64,000 nt of DNA from Mesorhizobium sp. B4-1-4 (GCF_006439395.2 NZ_CP083950.1:992001-1056000), one strand, 5' to 3'; positions 6,770-16,418 are shown, numbered from the stretch's first letter. Notes: generated by a model not told the origin, from the letters alone. Program-made: numbers and translations.

Positions 6770-8800
6770 TCAGCTTCGTCCGTTCACGAGGTCGCCGACG
6801 ATATCGTATTTGCCGGAAATACGCATCTTGTAGACTTCGTAGTTCTCCATCACGCGCTGCACGTAACTTCTTGTTTCCGTGTAGGGAATTCGCTCGATCC
6901 AGTCCACTACCGCATCGATGTCCCTGCCGCGCGGATCACCGTACTTTGCCATCCATTGGCTGGCCCTGTTGGGGCCGGCATTGTAGCCGGCGAAGGTCAG
7001 CACATAGGAACCGTTGAAACGGTCGAGCTGCTCGCCCAGGAAGGCCGAGCCAAGCGTCGCATTGTAGCCGGCGTCGGTGGTCAGCCGTGCCTGCGAGAAC
7101 TGCAATCCGGCCTTCTTCGCCAATTGTTTGGCGGTTCCCGGCATCAGCTGCAGCAGCCCGCGCGCGCCGGCACTCGATACGGCGCCGACGTTGAATTCGC
7201 TCTCTTGCCGGGCGATCGCATAGGCCAGCGCCTTGCCGGAGCCAGAAATATTGGCCGAATCAGGGATGACGCCGAGGGGATGCGACAGGGCGCCGACATC
7301 GATGCCGCGCGCGCCGGCGATCTTGCCGACCTTCAGGGCCATGAAATGGTTGCCCTGCTTCTCCGCGAGGACGGCGAGCAGCGCCAGTTCGCCGGGGCTC
7401 GTCAGCTGCCCGGCGAGGTCGCGATAGAGCGTTTCGGCATAGCGGTCATAGCCCGCCTCCTGCAGCCGTTTGATGGCGCTGACGGCCTCGCGGCCGGCAA
7501 AGTTCTGCCGGTCGGCAGCGCTTGGTTGGGGATAGACTATGTCGAGCGCCTGCCGGCCGACCCGTTCAGCGGCCAGCTGGCCGTAAAAAGTGGTGCCATA
7601 TGCAGCCGCACGCCCGAAATAATCCTTGGCATTGCCGGGCCCGCCCACTTCCGCCGCGCGGCCGAGCCAGTAATAGGCGCGCGACAGTGTCATCGGCCCT
7701 TGCGCAAGATCGGCGATGCGCGCGAAATGCGTTGCGGCAAGCTTGGGATCGTTCAGGCCGCGTAGCGCGTACCAGCCGGCATGGAATTCGGCTTCCGCCG
7801 CATTGGCGGCACTTTCGGCGGCATGCGTGGTGACGATCCGGTAAGCCGTCTTCATGTCGCCCTGGTCGACCAGTTCGCGCGACAGCACCCGGCGCTCGAC
7901 CCACCAGGCGTCCGGATCAACAAGAGCCTCGCGGTCCGTCGGCGCCTTCATCACAACGGCGGCTGCGCCGGCAAAATCCTCCTGCTTGCGCAAATATTCA
8001 GCCTGCGCGAAGAAATAGCCGGCCGAACGCTGCGCCGCCGGCACTGCGTTCAGCAGTTTCAGCGCATTCTTGTCGCCTCTGTCGGCCGCCGCCCAGGCGT
8101 CGGCAAGCTGCCGGGCGTCAGCGGGGCCGGCGATACCCAGGGCGGAATTCACCCGGTCGGCATAGAACATGCGCTCCATGCGAAAACGATGATCGGCGGC
8201 AGGGATCAGACCGCCGAATTCCTTGATCAGCGCCGTCTCGTCCTTGGCCTCCAGGATCGCGGTGCGCCAGAACGGCGACAGCACCGAGCGCGCAGCCTTG
8301 GCGTTGCCCGTTGCCACATAGGCGCGGGCGAGAACCATCACGCCTTCGAATGTCTGCGGCTGGCTGCCATCGAACGCCGCAATGACAATGTTGGGAGCGG
8401 GGTTCTCGCGGTAGAGCGCGCGCTCGCTATTCTTACGCAAGGCGACGGTACCTGGCCAGTTGGGCAGCATTTTCGCGGCCGCGGCGATATCGCCGCTCGG
8501 AACCTTGTCGCCGCCGTAAAGCGCGATCGCCCAGGCCAGTATGTGCTGGTCGAGCGATTGCGTGGGAAGCGCATCACGCACACCGCGAGCGCCGGAAATA
8601 TCGCCTGCCGCCAGTGCGTCCAGCCCGTTCTTCAACATGGCGACGCTGGGGGAGGAATCCTGTTGCGTCTTGCCTTGCGGGCTTGGCATGGGGATCGCCG
8701 AAGTGACCCGCACATCGACGCTACCGCTGATCGCCACGCCGGGCACCAGCACGGCGATGGCGCCAAGCAGCGCGAAGAGGTGAGGCCGATTGGCCGGCAT
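6770..8800 (-). CDS. Soluble lytic murein transglycosylase (Slt-like)
   Basis: A 676-residue periplasmic enzyme that cleaves the MurNAc-GlcNAc bond of peptidoglycan with formation of 1,6-anhydroMurNAc. A signal peptide covers roughly the first 26 residues. The long middle part is an alpha-helical superhelix with TPR-like repeats, as in Slt70. The C-terminal SLT domain shows AYAIARQESEF with the catalytic Glu533, then SSAGARGLLQLMPGTA, FAGYNAGPNR and YTETRSYVQRVMENY, all family signatures. An AGGAAAG motif lies 11 bases before the ATG. It is followed downstream by the hydrolase gene and is divergent from dapA. Confidence 0.92.
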   Translation of the reverse strand: MPANRPHLFALLGAIAVLVPGVAISGSVDVRVTSAIPMPSPQGKTQQDSSPSVAMLKNGLDALAAGDISGARGVRDALPTQSLDQHILAWAIALYGGDKVPSGDIAAAAKMLPNWPGTVALRKNSERALYRENPAPNIVIAAFDGSQPQTFEGVMVLARAYVATGNAKAARSVLSPFWRTAILEAKDETALIKEFGGLIPAADHRFRMERMFYADRVNSALGIAGPADARQLADAWAAADRGDKNALKLLNAVPAAQRSAGYFFAQAEYLRKQEDFAGAAAVVMKAPTDREALVDPDAWWVERRVLSRELVDQGDMKTAYRIVTTHAAESAANAAEAEFHAGWYALRGLNDPKLAATHFARIADLAQGPMTLSRAYYWLGRAAEVGGPGNAKDYFGRAAAYGTTFYGQLAAERVGRQALDIVYPQPSAADRQNFAGREAVSAIKRLQEAGYDRYAETLYRDLAGQLTSPGELALLAVLAEKQGNHFMALKVGKIAGARGIDVGALSHPLGVIPDSANISGSGKALAYAIARQESEFNVGAVSSAGARGLLQLMPGTAKQLAKKAGLQFSQARLTTDAGYNATLGSAFLGEQLDRFNGSYVLTFAGYNAGPNRASQWMAKYGDPRGRDIDAVVDWIERIPYTETRSYVQRVMENYEVYKMRISGKYDIVGDLVNGRS

Positions 8801-9014
8801 GGTCTTACGTCTTTCCTAATCCTGGCATTGTAACAGCAGGCCGAGATGTCTCGAAGCCTAAACTTAGGTCGTGAAGAGCCCGTAAACAAAAGGTTATCAA
8901 GGCCGTTCGAATTGCGCTTGCTGGCACCATGGCAATGCTTGCCGCGCAACCATGTCGAGACTATGGTGCGCGGCTTCGCTTTCGGTTAGAAGGCGCGCAC
9001 GACAAAACACCGAC
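8801..9014. other. Divergent intergenic region, slt/dapA
   Basis: The first part of a 346-base gap that must contain the divergent promoters of the transglycosylase and dapA. No promoter hexamers could be assigned with confidence. The second part is occupied by two palindromic repeats. Confidence 0.4.
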
Positions 9015-9062
9015 GCATGTCGCCCGAAAGTGGAATACCGGTTTTGGGACAACGACATGCAT
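9015..9062. repeat. Intergenic palindromic repeat, unit 1
   Basis: A 48-base unit with complementary ends GCATGTCG / CGACATGC and an inner imperfect palindrome around ACCGGT. It is repeated almost exactly 57 bases later. Similar GCATGTCG-type units are, as far as I recall, common in intergenic DNA of rhizobia. Confidence 0.75.
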
Positions 9063-9071
9063 AAACAAAAA

Positions 9072-9118
9072 GCATGTCGCCCAAAAGTGGATACCGGTTT
9101 TGGGACAACGACATGCAT
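9072..9118. repeat. Intergenic palindromic repeat, unit 2
   Basis: The second copy, one base shorter than unit 1 and differing at two further positions. CCCAAAA and TTTTGGG form the inner arms and GCATGTCG / CGACATGC the outer ends. It ends 13 bases before the dapA ribosome-binding site, so it lies in the probable dapA 5' untranslated region. Confidence 0.75.
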
Positions 9119-9146
9119 AGACAACAGTCCCAAGGAGTTGGACGAC

Positions 9147-10028
9147 ATGCTGAGAGGCTCGCTTACCGCGCTCGTGACACCGTTCGAAAAGAGCGGTCGT
9201 TTCGACGAGAAAGCCTTTCGTGCGTTCGTTGCCTGGCAGCTCGATGAGGGCACCAGGGGCCTGGTTCCCGTTGGCACCACCGGCGAGTCGCCGACGCTGT
9301 CGCACGACGAGCATCGCCATGTCGTCAAGGTCTGCATCGAGGCGGCCAAGGGCCGCGCGCCGGTGGTTGCCGGCGCTGGCTCCAACAACACCGAGGAAGC
9401 GGTTGGGCTCGTCCAATATGCCGAAAAGGCCGGCGCCGATGCCGCCCTGGTCGTCACGCCCTACTACAACAAGCCGACGCAGCGCGGCCTCTACGAGCAT
9501 TTCGCCGCCGTCGCCAGGGCAACCAAGCTGCCGATCATCATCTACAATATCCCGCCGCGCTCGGTGATCGACATGACGCCGGAGACCATGGGCCGGCTGG
9601 CGCACGACTTCAAGAACATCGTCGGTGTCAAGGATGCGACCGGCAAGGTCGAGCGCGTGTCCGAGCAGCGTTTGACCTGCGGCAAGGATTTCATCCAGCT
9701 TTCCGGCGAGGATGCTTCGGCCCTCGGCTTCAACGCGCATGGCGGTGTCGGCTGCATCTCGGTGACCTCGAATGTCGCGCCGCGGCTGTGCGCCGAATTC
9801 CAGGAGGCAACGCTGTCCGGCGACAGTGCGAAGGCGCTGGAGTTGCAGGATCGCCTCTTGCCTCTGCACAAGGCGATCTTCATTGAACCCGGCGTTTCCG
9901 GCGCGAAATACGCGCTGTCGAAGCTGGGCAAGGTCGAGAATGTGCTGCGTTCGCCGCTGGTGACGGTCGAGCCATCGACGGCCGAGAAGATCGATGCGGC
10001 CATGAAGCACGCCGGCTTGATTAATTAG
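9147..10028 (+). CDS. dapA: 4-hydroxy-tetrahydrodipicolinate synthase
   Basis: A 293-residue class I aldolase that condenses pyruvate with L-aspartate semialdehyde, the first committed step of the diaminopimelate/lysine pathway. GTTGES (43-48) carries Thr44/Thr45, Tyr133 is in IIYNIPPRS, and the Schiff-base Lys162 is in VGVKDATGK. The ATG at 9147 follows AAGGAG with 9 bases spacing and gives the usual family length; a longer in-frame extension upstream would translate the palindromic repeats and is rejected. It precedes smpB by 25 bases. Confidence 0.97.
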   Translation: MLRGSLTALVTPFEKSGRFDEKAFRAFVAWQLDEGTRGLVPVGTTGESPTLSHDEHRHVVKVCIEAAKGRAPVVAGAGSNNTEEAVGLVQYAEKAGADAALVVTPYYNKPTQRGLYEHFAAVARATKLPIIIYNIPPRSVIDMTPETMGRLAHDFKNIVGVKDATGKVERVSEQRLTCGKDFIQLSGEDASALGFNAHGGVGCISVTSNVAPRLCAEFQEATLSGDSAKALELQDRLLPLHKAIFIEPGVSGAKYALSKLGKVENVLRSPLVTVEPSTAEKIDAAMKHAGLIN

Positions 10029-10053
10029 GAATGGGGCGCCACCTCTCCGCATT

Positions 10054-10533
10054 ATGAATCAAGTCAAAAAAGCCGACCCCAACAACAAGACTGTTGCCGA
10101 AAACCGCAAGGCGCGGTTTTCCTATGAGGTGCTCGATACGATCGAGGCAGGCTTGGTGCTGACCGGCACCGAGGTCAAGTCGCTGCGCCAGGGCCAGGCC
10201 AACATCCAGGAAAGTTACGCTTCGGTCGAGGGCGGCGAGATCTGGCTGATCAATTCCTATCTGCCGGAATATTTGCAGGCCAACCGTTTCAACCACGAGC
10301 CGCGCCGTCGCCGCAAGCTCCTGCTCAACAAGCGTGAGATGGCCAAGCTCTCGCAGAGCGTCGACCGCGAAGGCATGACCCTGGTGCCGCTGAAGATTTA
10401 TTTCAACGACCAGGGCCGCGCCAAGCTCCTGCTCGCCGTCGGCCGCGGCAAGAAACTGCACGACAAACGCGAGACCGAAAAGCAACGCGACTGGTCGCGT
10501 GAGAAGGGAAGGCTTCTCAAGGAACGTGGGTGA
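10054..10533 (+). CDS. smpB: SsrA-binding protein SmpB
   Basis: A 159-residue RNA-binding protein that, with tmRNA, rescues stalled ribosomes and tags the unfinished protein for degradation. Family signatures are [39 protein letters not shown], the [13 protein letters not shown] block and the basic tail [18 protein letters not shown], the part that mimics the codon-anticodon region in the decoding centre. Length is normal. No good Shine-Dalgarno motif is visible before the ATG, so translation may be coupled to dapA. Confidence 0.97.
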   Translation: MNQVKKADPNNKTVAENRKARFSYEVLDTIEAGLVLTGTEVKSLRQGQANIQESYASVEGGEIWLINSYLPEYLQANRFNHEPRRRRKLLLNKREMAKLSQSVDREGMTLVPLKIYFNDQGRAKLLLAVGRGKKLHDKRETEKQRDWSREKGRLLKERG

Positions 10534-10616
10534 GAAACGTCGGGCGATAGCTTGAAGAGAGCCGGGAGTCTGGCTTGCAAGCGTCGAACCGCAGGAGTGC
10601 GCGGAATTACAAGGGA

Positions 10617-11333
10617 ATGGCCTCGAAAAACCGGATCATCCGCTGGGGTGCGGCAAGTCTGGCCCTTGCTGGCCTCGTCATTATCGTCGGCGTCCTGAAC
10701 TTCCGCACGTTTTCCCCGGACCGCGGCAAATATCCAGTCAGAGGCATCGACGTTTCCCATCATCAGGGCCAGATCGACTGGCGGCGCGTTGCCGCCGATG
10801 ATGTCGCCTTCGCCATTATCAAGGCGACCGAGGGCGGCGATCATGTCGACAAAGCCTTTGCCGCCAATCTGCGGGAGGCCCGCGCCGCCGGGCTTGCCGT
10901 GGGTGCCTATCACTTCTTCACCTTCTGCCGGCCCGGCGCCGACCAGGCGAAGAATTTCATCTCGGTCGTGCCGCACGATCAGCCCATGCTGCCGCCGGTC
11001 GTCGACATCGAGTTCGGCGGCAACTGTCCGCAGCGTCCGTCGGCCGGACAGTTGAATGCCGAACTCCAGGCCTTCCTCGAACCTGTCGAGGCGGCGTTCG
11101 GCAAACCGGCGATCGTCTATCTGACGGATGAGGCGGAGGCCGCCTATGCCGGGCAGATCGCCGCTCGCCCGCTCTGGCTTCGCTCGCTGCTTGTGAAGCC
11201 GGATCGTGACGACTGGGTCTATTGGCAGTATCACAACAGGGGGCGGGTGGATGGTATTGAGGGTGACGTTGACCTGAACGTTCTTCAAGGCGGGCAGGAG
11301 AAGTTGGCGGCGCTGCTTGCGGCGGCGCATTGA
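10617..11333 (+). CDS. GH25 family muramidase (lysozyme), membrane-anchored or exported
   Basis: A 238-residue protein with one hydrophobic N-terminal segment (about 10-30) acting as signal peptide or anchor, followed by a glycoside hydrolase 25 domain that cleaves MurNAc-GlcNAc bonds. RGIDVSHHQGQIDW at the domain start and the acidic pair in PPVVDIEFGG correspond to active-site strands, and WVYWQYHNRGRVDGIEGDVD is the typical end. The ATG at 10617 after AAGGGA is preferred over a TTG 14 codons upstream, because it puts the hydrophobic segment at the usual distance. It may act in cell-wall remodelling; no phage genes are nearby. Confidence 0.88.
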   Translation: MASKNRIIRWGAASLALAGLVIIVGVLNFRTFSPDRGKYPVRGIDVSHHQGQIDWRRVAADDVAFAIIKATEGGDHVDKAFAANLREARAAGLAVGAYHFFTFCRPGADQAKNFISVVPHDQPMLPPVVDIEFGGNCPQRPSAGQLNAELQAFLEPVEAAFGKPAIVYLTDEAEAAYAGQIAARPLWLRSLLVKPDRDDWVYWQYHNRGRVDGIEGDVDLNVLQGGQEKLAALLAAAH

Positions 11334-11466
11334 GCCGTGCCGGGCGAGACGGATCCGATCCGGATCGGTCGAAGCAGTGAAGGAGACACATACCTATGGC
11401 TCGATCGGCGACGTGAAACCGGACGCCTTGCTGCCGGTGTGAGCCGATGTCGGGGATGCGGTGATC

Positions 11467-12138
11467 TCAATTCTTCAGGAATGCCTCGATCTCGCTGAAG
11501 ACCCTGACAAACATGTCTTCGGTCAAGACACCGGTATTGGTGTTGTAGCGTGAGCAATGATAGCTCGAAAACAGCGCAACGCCGCCGGCCGCCAGCTGCC
11601 CGCCATGCTTGAAAGGATAGGCGGCGACACGCCCGCCCAGCGCGCGCACCGTCGACTGGTGCGCGATCGAACCCAGTGCCAGAACGGCCCGCAGGTTGGG
11701 AAAGCGAGCGATCGTCGGCACCAGGAATGTCCTGCAGGTGGCGATCTCGGCGCCGACCGGCTTGTTCTCCGGTGGCACACAGCGCACGGCATTGGTGATC
11801 GCGGTGCCGACGAGCGCCAGCCCGTCATCGGGCCTCGCCTTGAATTCGCCGCGGGCGAAACCGTGCGCGATCAGCGTCGAATAGAGCAGGTCGCCGGCAT
11901 AGTCGCCGGTGAAGGGGCGTCCGGTTCTGTTAGCACCGCGCAGGCCGGGCGCCAGCCCGACGATCAGAAGTTGAACGGTATCCTCGCCTTCCGACGGCAG
12001 GAAGGTCGGCACCGGCGCGTTGAACCAGGACGGTTCGAGCTGCCGCCATTCGGCAATGAAGTCATGCAGCCGCGGGCAGAGCGGGCAGTCGCGGTTCGGT
12101 TCGGAAATGGGAGGGGCGGTCAAGTCGACCGGCCTCAA
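11467..12138 (-). CDS. Uracil-DNA glycosylase, family 5 (UdgB-like)
   Basis: A 223-residue DNA-repair enzyme that removes uracil and other deaminated bases. Cys18 and Cys21 (RDCPLC), with further Cys in NAVRCVPP and ATCRTF, would bind a 4Fe-4S cluster. The first active-site motif is GLAPGLRGANRTGRPFTGD, which lacks the catalytic Asp of family 4 and matches the pattern of family 5. The second motif is SSYHCSRYNTNTG. The start is a TTG that overlaps the stop of the upstream NYN gene by 4 bases, indicating translational coupling. Confidence 0.85.
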   Translation of the reverse strand: MRPVDLTAPPISEPNRDCPLCPRLHDFIAEWRQLEPSWFNAPVPTFLPSEGEDTVQLLIVGLAPGLRGANRTGRPFTGDYAGDLLYSTLIAHGFARGEFKARPDDGLALVGTAITNAVRCVPPENKPVGAEIATCRTFLVPTIARFPNLRAVLALGSIAHQSTVRALGGRVAAYPFKHGGQLAAGGVALFSSYHCSRYNTNTGVLTEDMFVRVFSEIEAFLKN

Positions 12139-12716
12139 TAGTCTTCCTCTTCGACTTCGGCCGGTTCGGGCCGCCTTACAGGCCGTTCGGACGGATCGCG
12201 GCCAACTTCGTTCTTCAGCGTCGTCAGGTCGATGAAGTGGTCGGCTTGGCGGCGCAGATCATCAGAGATCATCGGCGGTTGCGAGGCCATGGTCGAGACG
12301 ATCGACACCTTGCGGCCACGCCGCTGCAGCGCCTCGACCAGCGTGCGGAAGTCGCCGTCGCCGGAGAAGATGACATAGTGGTCGACGACGTCGGCAAGTT
12401 CCAGCGCATCGACGGTGAGCTCGATGTCCATATTGCCCTTGATCTTGCGGCGGCCGGTGGAGTCGGTGAATTCCTTGGCCGGCTTGGTCACCACCTTGAA
12501 GCCGTTGTAGTCGAGCCAGTCGATCAGGGGGCGGATCGATGAGTATTCCTGATCCTCGACCAGCGCGGTGTAATAATAGGCGCGCAGCAGGTAGCCGCGC
12601 TTCTGGAAACTCGACAGCAGCTTGCGATAGTCGATGTCGAAGCCGAGCGCCCGCGATGTGGCGTAGAGATTGGCGCCGTCGATGAACAGGGCGATCTTTT
12701 CACGGGGGTCGAACAT
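12135..12716 (-). CDS. NYN domain protein (LabA/DUF88 family)
   Basis: A 193-residue protein of the PIN-like NYN nuclease superfamily, predicted to bind or cleave RNA. The acidic residues of the fold are visible: Asp in ALFIDGANLYAT, KGNMDIELTVDAL and the FSGDGDFRTLVEALQRRG block. The chosen ATG at 12716 is preceded by AAGGA at good spacing and gives a protein that begins right at the domain; a 70-codon upstream extension has no family likeness. The tail is acidic. It forms an overlapping pair with the uracil-DNA glycosylase. Substrate RNA is unknown. Confidence 0.88.
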   Translation of the reverse strand: MFDPREKIALFIDGANLYATSRALGFDIDYRKLLSSFQKRGYLLRAYYYTALVEDQEYSSIRPLIDWLDYNGFKVVTKPAKEFTDSTGRRKIKGNMDIELTVDALELADVVDHYVIFSGDGDFRTLVEALQRRGRKVSIVSTMASQPPMISDDLRRQADHFIDLTTLKNEVGRDPSERPVRRPEPAEVEEEDY

Positions 12717-13038
12717 GGAAAATATTCCTTTTCGAAAATGCGGCCGTCTAAACGAAATGCGGTAGCGACGGTCGGTCAGGCTCATAATAAACCGGCTGAC
12801 CTTGACCATCCGAAATAACGCCAGTTTGGTGGCAATCCAAGGGCGTGTCGCCGTACTGCAAGCAATTGTGATCGCGAAGCCGGACATGGAAGCGGCCCGG
12901 TTTCGCCAAATTCGGTGTCTGGACACAGGATTGAGCGCCCAATGGTCCCGCCAATGCCATGATGCTTGTATTTTGGCGGCGTTCAGGTTATGGACCGCGT
13001 CTGTTTTCCATCAAATCCAGGCATGAAAGGGGCAATCC
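12717..13038. other. Divergent intergenic region, NYN gene / rpoZ
   Basis: A 322-base gap between oppositely oriented genes that must hold both promoters. No clear -35/-10 pair, repeat or RNA gene was recognised. An AAGGGG motif before the rpoZ ATG serves as its ribosome-binding site. Confidence 0.4.
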
Positions 13039-13440
13039 ATGGCCCGCGTAACTGTTGAAGACTGCATCGACAAGGTCGACAACCGCTTCGAGCTGGTGCT
13101 CCTTGCCGGCCACCGCGCTCGTCAGATCAGCCAGGGCGCGCAGATCACCGTTCCTCGTGACAACGACAAGAACCCGGTCATCGCGCTGCGCGAGATCGCC
13201 GACGAGACGCTGTCGCCCGACGATCTCAAGGAAGACCTGATCCATTCGCTGCAGAAGCATGTCGAGGTCGACGAACCCGAAGCCGATGGCGAGGCAATCG
13301 CCGATCAGACCGGCGGCGCTGTTGCGGCTGCCGAGACCGACGACGCCGAGGACAACGTCACCTTCGATCGCATGACCGAGGAAGACCTGCTGGCCGGCAT
13401 CGAAGGTCTGGTACCGCCGGAAAAGAGCGACGACTACTAA
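13039..13440 (+). CDS. rpoZ: RNA polymerase omega subunit
   Basis: A 133-residue small subunit that helps assemble and stabilise the beta-prime subunit and contributes to ppGpp binding in many bacteria. [20 protein letters not shown] and [11 protein letters not shown] are the hallmark N-terminal blocks. The acidic C-terminal half (from about 75) is an alphaproteobacterial extension. It stands directly upstream of the (p)ppGpp synthetase/hydrolase, an arrangement parallel to rpoZ-spoT in Escherichia coli. Confidence 0.96.
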   Translation: MARVTVEDCIDKVDNRFELVLLAGHRARQISQGAQITVPRDNDKNPVIALREIADETLSPDDLKEDLIHSLQKHVEVDEPEADGEAIADQTGGAVAAAETDDAEDNVTFDRMTEEDLLAGIEGLVPPEKSDDY

Positions 13441-13511
13441 GAGAGTTCTCCAGAAGCGGCTGGAACAATCGTCCGGCACTTCCGTCTCGTCAGTTTCGTG
13501 GCTATCTATGA

Positions 13512-13539
13512 CATGCGCCGTACATCAGTGCGGCGCATG
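13512..13539 (+). other. Stem-loop between rpoZ and rel
   Basis: Perfect 9-bp arms CATGCGCCG / CGGCGCATG enclose a 10-base loop, 71 bases after rpoZ and 29 bases before the rel start. It is followed by ATTCATTTC rather than a solid T run, so it may be a weak terminator, an attenuator or an mRNA-stability hairpin. Confidence 0.5.
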
Positions 13540-13568
13540 ATTCATTTCATCGCCGAGAGATTGTGCCC

Positions 13569-15797
13569 ATGATGCGTCAGTATGAGCTTGTCGAGCGCGT
13601 GCAGCGCTACAAGCCTGACGTCAACGAGGCATTGCTGAACAAGGCTTATGTCTATGCCATGCAAAAGCATGGCCACCAGAAGCGTGCTTCGGGCGACCCC
13701 TATTTTTCGCATCCGCTCGAAGTCGCCGCCATCCTCACCGAAATGCACATGGACGAGGCGACGATCGCGGTCGCCCTACTGCACGACACCATCGAGGACA
13801 CCACGGCGACCCGGGCTGAGATCGACGAGCTGTTCGGCCCCGAAATGGGCAAGCTGGTCGAGGGCCTGACCAAGCTGAAGAAGCTCGACCTCGTGTCGAA
13901 GAAGGCGGAGCAAGCGGAAAACCTGCGCAAGCTTCTGCTGGCGATTTCGGAAGATGTCCGCGTGCTTCTGGTCAAGCTCGCCGACCGTCTGCACAACATG
14001 CGCACTCTCGACCATATGCCGGAGGCCAAGCGCCTGCGCATTGCCGAGGAGACGATGGAGATCTATGCGCCGCTTGCCGGCCGCATGGGCATGCAAGGCA
14101 TGCGTGAAGAGCTGGAAGAGATCGCCTTCCGCTATATCAATCCGGAAGCCCATCGTGCCGTCACCGCCCGGCTGGCCGAAATATTCGAGCGCAACAAGGA
14201 TGTGCTGTCCGAGATCGAGAAGGCGCTTTCGGGTCTGTTCGAAAAACACGCGATCAAGGCCGGCGTCAAAAGCCGCCAGAAGAAGCCCTGGTCGGTATTC
14301 CGCAAGATGGAGGCCAAGGCCCTGTCCTTCGAGCAGCTGTCCGACATTTTCGGCTTCCGTGTCGTCGTCGATACGGTCGAGGACTGCTATCGCGCTCTCG
14401 GCGCCATCCACACCACATGGTCGATGGTGCCTGGCCGCTTCAAGGACTACATCTCGACACCGAAGCAGAACGACTACCGTTCGATCCACACCACCATCGT
14501 CGGCCCCTCGCGCCAGCGCGTCGAGCTGCAGATCCGCACGCGCGAGATGAACAAGATCGCCGAATACGGCGTCGCCGCCCATTCGATCTACAAGGATACC
14601 GGCGGCAAGACGAACGGGGCCGGCCATGCAATCTCGAAAGAAACGAACGCCTACGCCTGGTTGCGCCGCACCATCGAACAACTCGCCGAAGGCGACAACC
14701 CCGAGGATTTCCTCGAAAACACCAAGCTCGAGCTGTTCCAGGACCAGGTGTTCTGTTTCACGCCGAAAGGCATGCTGATCGCGCTGCCGCGTGGCGCCAC
14801 ACCCATCGACTTCGCCTATGCGGTGCATACGGACGTCGGCGACACCTGCGTCGGCGCCAAGGTCAATGGCCGCATCATGCCGCTGATGACGGAACTGAAG
14901 AATGGCGACGAGGTCGAGATCATCCGCTCCAAGGCGCAGGTGCCGCCGGCCGCATGGGAATCCGTCGTCGTCACCGGCAAGGCGCGCGCCGCCATCCGCC
15001 GCGCCACCAAGAATGCCATCCGCAAGCAGTATTCAGGCCTCGGCGCGCGCATTCTGGAGCGCGCCTTCGAACGGGCCGGCAAGAGCTTCACCAAGGAAAG
15101 CCTGAAGCCGGTGCTGCACCGGCTGGCGCGCAAGGACATCGAGGATGTGCTGGCCTCGGTGGGGCGTGGCGAGTTGGCCTCCACCGACGTCATGAAGGCG
15201 GTTTTCCCCGACTACAAGGACGAGCGCGTCACGCCGGCGGCGCCCAAGCAGCGCGAGGAAGGCTGGTCGAAGATCCGCAACGCCGCCGGCATGCTGTTCC
15301 AGATTCCCGGCCGCGCCGCGCGCAAGGACAAGGACCAGCCGCGCGATGGCGCCGTGCCGATCCGCGGCGTGCGCGGCGACCTGCCGGTTCGGTTCGCGCC
15401 GGAAGGGGCGGTGCCTGGGGATCGTATCGTCGGTATCGTCCAGCCGGGCACCGGCATCACCATTTATCCGATCCAGTCGCCGGCCCTGCAGGCCTTCGAT
15501 GACCAGCCGGAGCGCTGGATCGACGTGCGCTGGGACATCGACGAACGCACCAAGGAGCGCTTTCCCGCGCGTGTCTCGGTCACAGCCATCAATGCGCCAG
15601 GGTCTCTTGCCGACATCGCTCAGGTCGTCGCCTCCAATGACGCCAACATCCATACGCTGTCGATGGTGCGCACGGCGCCCGATTTTACCGAAATGCTGAT
15701 CGATCTCGAAGTCTGGGATCTGAAGCATCTCAACCGGCTGCTGTCGCAGCTCAAGGACAATTCGAGCGTCAGCGATGCACGGCGCGTGAATGGCTGA
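13569..15797 (+). CDS. rsh: Bifunctional (p)ppGpp synthetase/hydrolase (RelA/SpoT, Rsh)
   Basis: A 742-residue long RSH protein that makes and degrades the stringent-response alarmone. The N-terminal HD hydrolase domain retains His48 and the His72-Asp73 pair with Glu77-Asp78 (ALLHDTIEDT). The synthetase domain contains FKDYISTPKQNDYRSIH from about residue 290 and a QIRTREMNKIAEYG block. Then come TGS (FCFTPKGMLIALPRGATPID), a helical region and a C-terminal ACT domain (VSVTAINAPGSLADIAQVV). Both catalytic halves look intact, as expected for the single Rsh of alphaproteobacteria. The ATG at 13569 is chosen over a GTG two codons upstream. Confidence 0.95.
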   Translation: MMRQYELVERVQRYKPDVNEALLNKAYVYAMQKHGHQKRASGDPYFSHPLEVAAILTEMHMDEATIAVALLHDTIEDTTATRAEIDELFGPEMGKLVEGLTKLKKLDLVSKKAEQAENLRKLLLAISEDVRVLLVKLADRLHNMRTLDHMPEAKRLRIAEETMEIYAPLAGRMGMQGMREELEEIAFRYINPEAHRAVTARLAEIFERNKDVLSEIEKALSGLFEKHAIKAGVKSRQKKPWSVFRKMEAKALSFEQLSDIFGFRVVVDTVEDCYRALGAIHTTWSMVPGRFKDYISTPKQNDYRSIHTTIVGPSRQRVELQIRTREMNKIAEYGVAAHSIYKDTGGKTNGAGHAISKETNAYAWLRRTIEQLAEGDNPEDFLENTKLELFQDQVFCFTPKGMLIALPRGATPIDFAYAVHTDVGDTCVGAKVNGRIMPLMTELKNGDEVEIIRSKAQVPPAAWESVVVTGKARAAIRRATKNAIRKQYSGLGARILERAFERAGKSFTKESLKPVLHRLARKDIEDVLASVGRGELASTDVMKAVFPDYKDERVTPAAPKQREEGWSKIRNAAGMLFQIPGRAARKDKDQPRDGAVPIRGVRGDLPVRFAPEGAVPGDRIVGIVQPGTGITIYPIQSPALQAFDDQPERWIDVRWDIDERTKERFPARVSVTAINAPGSLADIAQVVASNDANIHTLSMVRTAPDFTEMLIDLEVWDLKHLNRLLSQLKDNSSVSDARRVNG

Positions 15798-15827
15798 CGC
15801 GGCTGATCTATGAGGGGATAGGCGCAG

Positions 15828-16406
15828 ATGAATACCGAAGAAGTGCTGGGCATTTTCCGCGAGGCGGGCGCTGTTCTGGAGGGGCATTTCATCCTGACGT
15901 CTGGCCTGCGCAGTCCGGTCTTCCTGCAGAAAGCACGCGTGTTCATGCACGCCGACAAGACCGAGCGCTTGTGCAAGGCGCTGGCCGAGAAGATCCGCGC
16001 CGCGGTGCCAGGCAAGATCGACTATGTCGTGGGTCCGGCGATCGGCGGCCTGATCCCGGCTTACGAGACCTCACGCCATCTCGGCGTGCCGGCGATCTGG
16101 GTCGAGCGGGAAGGGGGCGAGTTCCGCCTGCGGCGCTTCGAGATCGCGAGCGGTGCGCGTGTCGTCATAGTCGAGGATATCGTCACCACCGGCCTGTCGA
16201 TCCGCGAAACCATCGATTGCCTGCGCGAACTTGGCGCCGAGGTGGTGGCCGCCGCCTGCATCATCGACCGTTCGGCCGGCAAGACCCATGTCGGGGTGCC
16301 GCTGATCGCGCTTGCCGAGTATGAAGTTCCGGCCTATCCGCCGGACCGACTGCCGCCGGAGCTTGCCGCCATACCGGCAATCAAGCCCGGCAGCCGCAAC
16401 ATCTGA
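15828..16406 (+). CDS. pyrE: Orotate phosphoribosyltransferase
   Basis: A 192-residue enzyme that attaches PRPP to orotate to make OMP in pyrimidine synthesis. [17 protein letters not shown] near the N-terminus binds orotate/PRPP, and the PRPP signature is [14 protein letters not shown] (about 106-119). It follows rsh by 30 bases with an AGGGGA motif upstream and is followed by a VOC gene at 12 bases, so the three are likely co-transcribed. A dihydroorotase-like gene lies elsewhere in the window at 36916. Confidence 0.95.
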   Translation: MNTEEVLGIFREAGAVLEGHFILTSGLRSPVFLQKARVFMHADKTERLCKALAEKIRAAVPGKIDYVVGPAIGGLIPAYETSRHLGVPAIWVEREGGEFRLRRFEIASGARVVIVEDIVTTGLSIRETIDCLRELGAEVVAAACIIDRSAGKTHVGVPLIALAEYEVPAYPPDRLPPELAAIPAIKPGSRNI

Positions 16407-16418
16407 CTGGGAGGTCGA

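Noticed and set aside
9015-9118. CRISPR array
   Set aside because: Only two units, each palindromic, with a 9-base gap and no cas genes; this is an intergenic palindromic repeat.
8952-9146. Longer dapA product starting upstream
   Set aside because: It would translate both palindromic repeats; the ATG at 9147 has a good ribosome-binding site and the family length.
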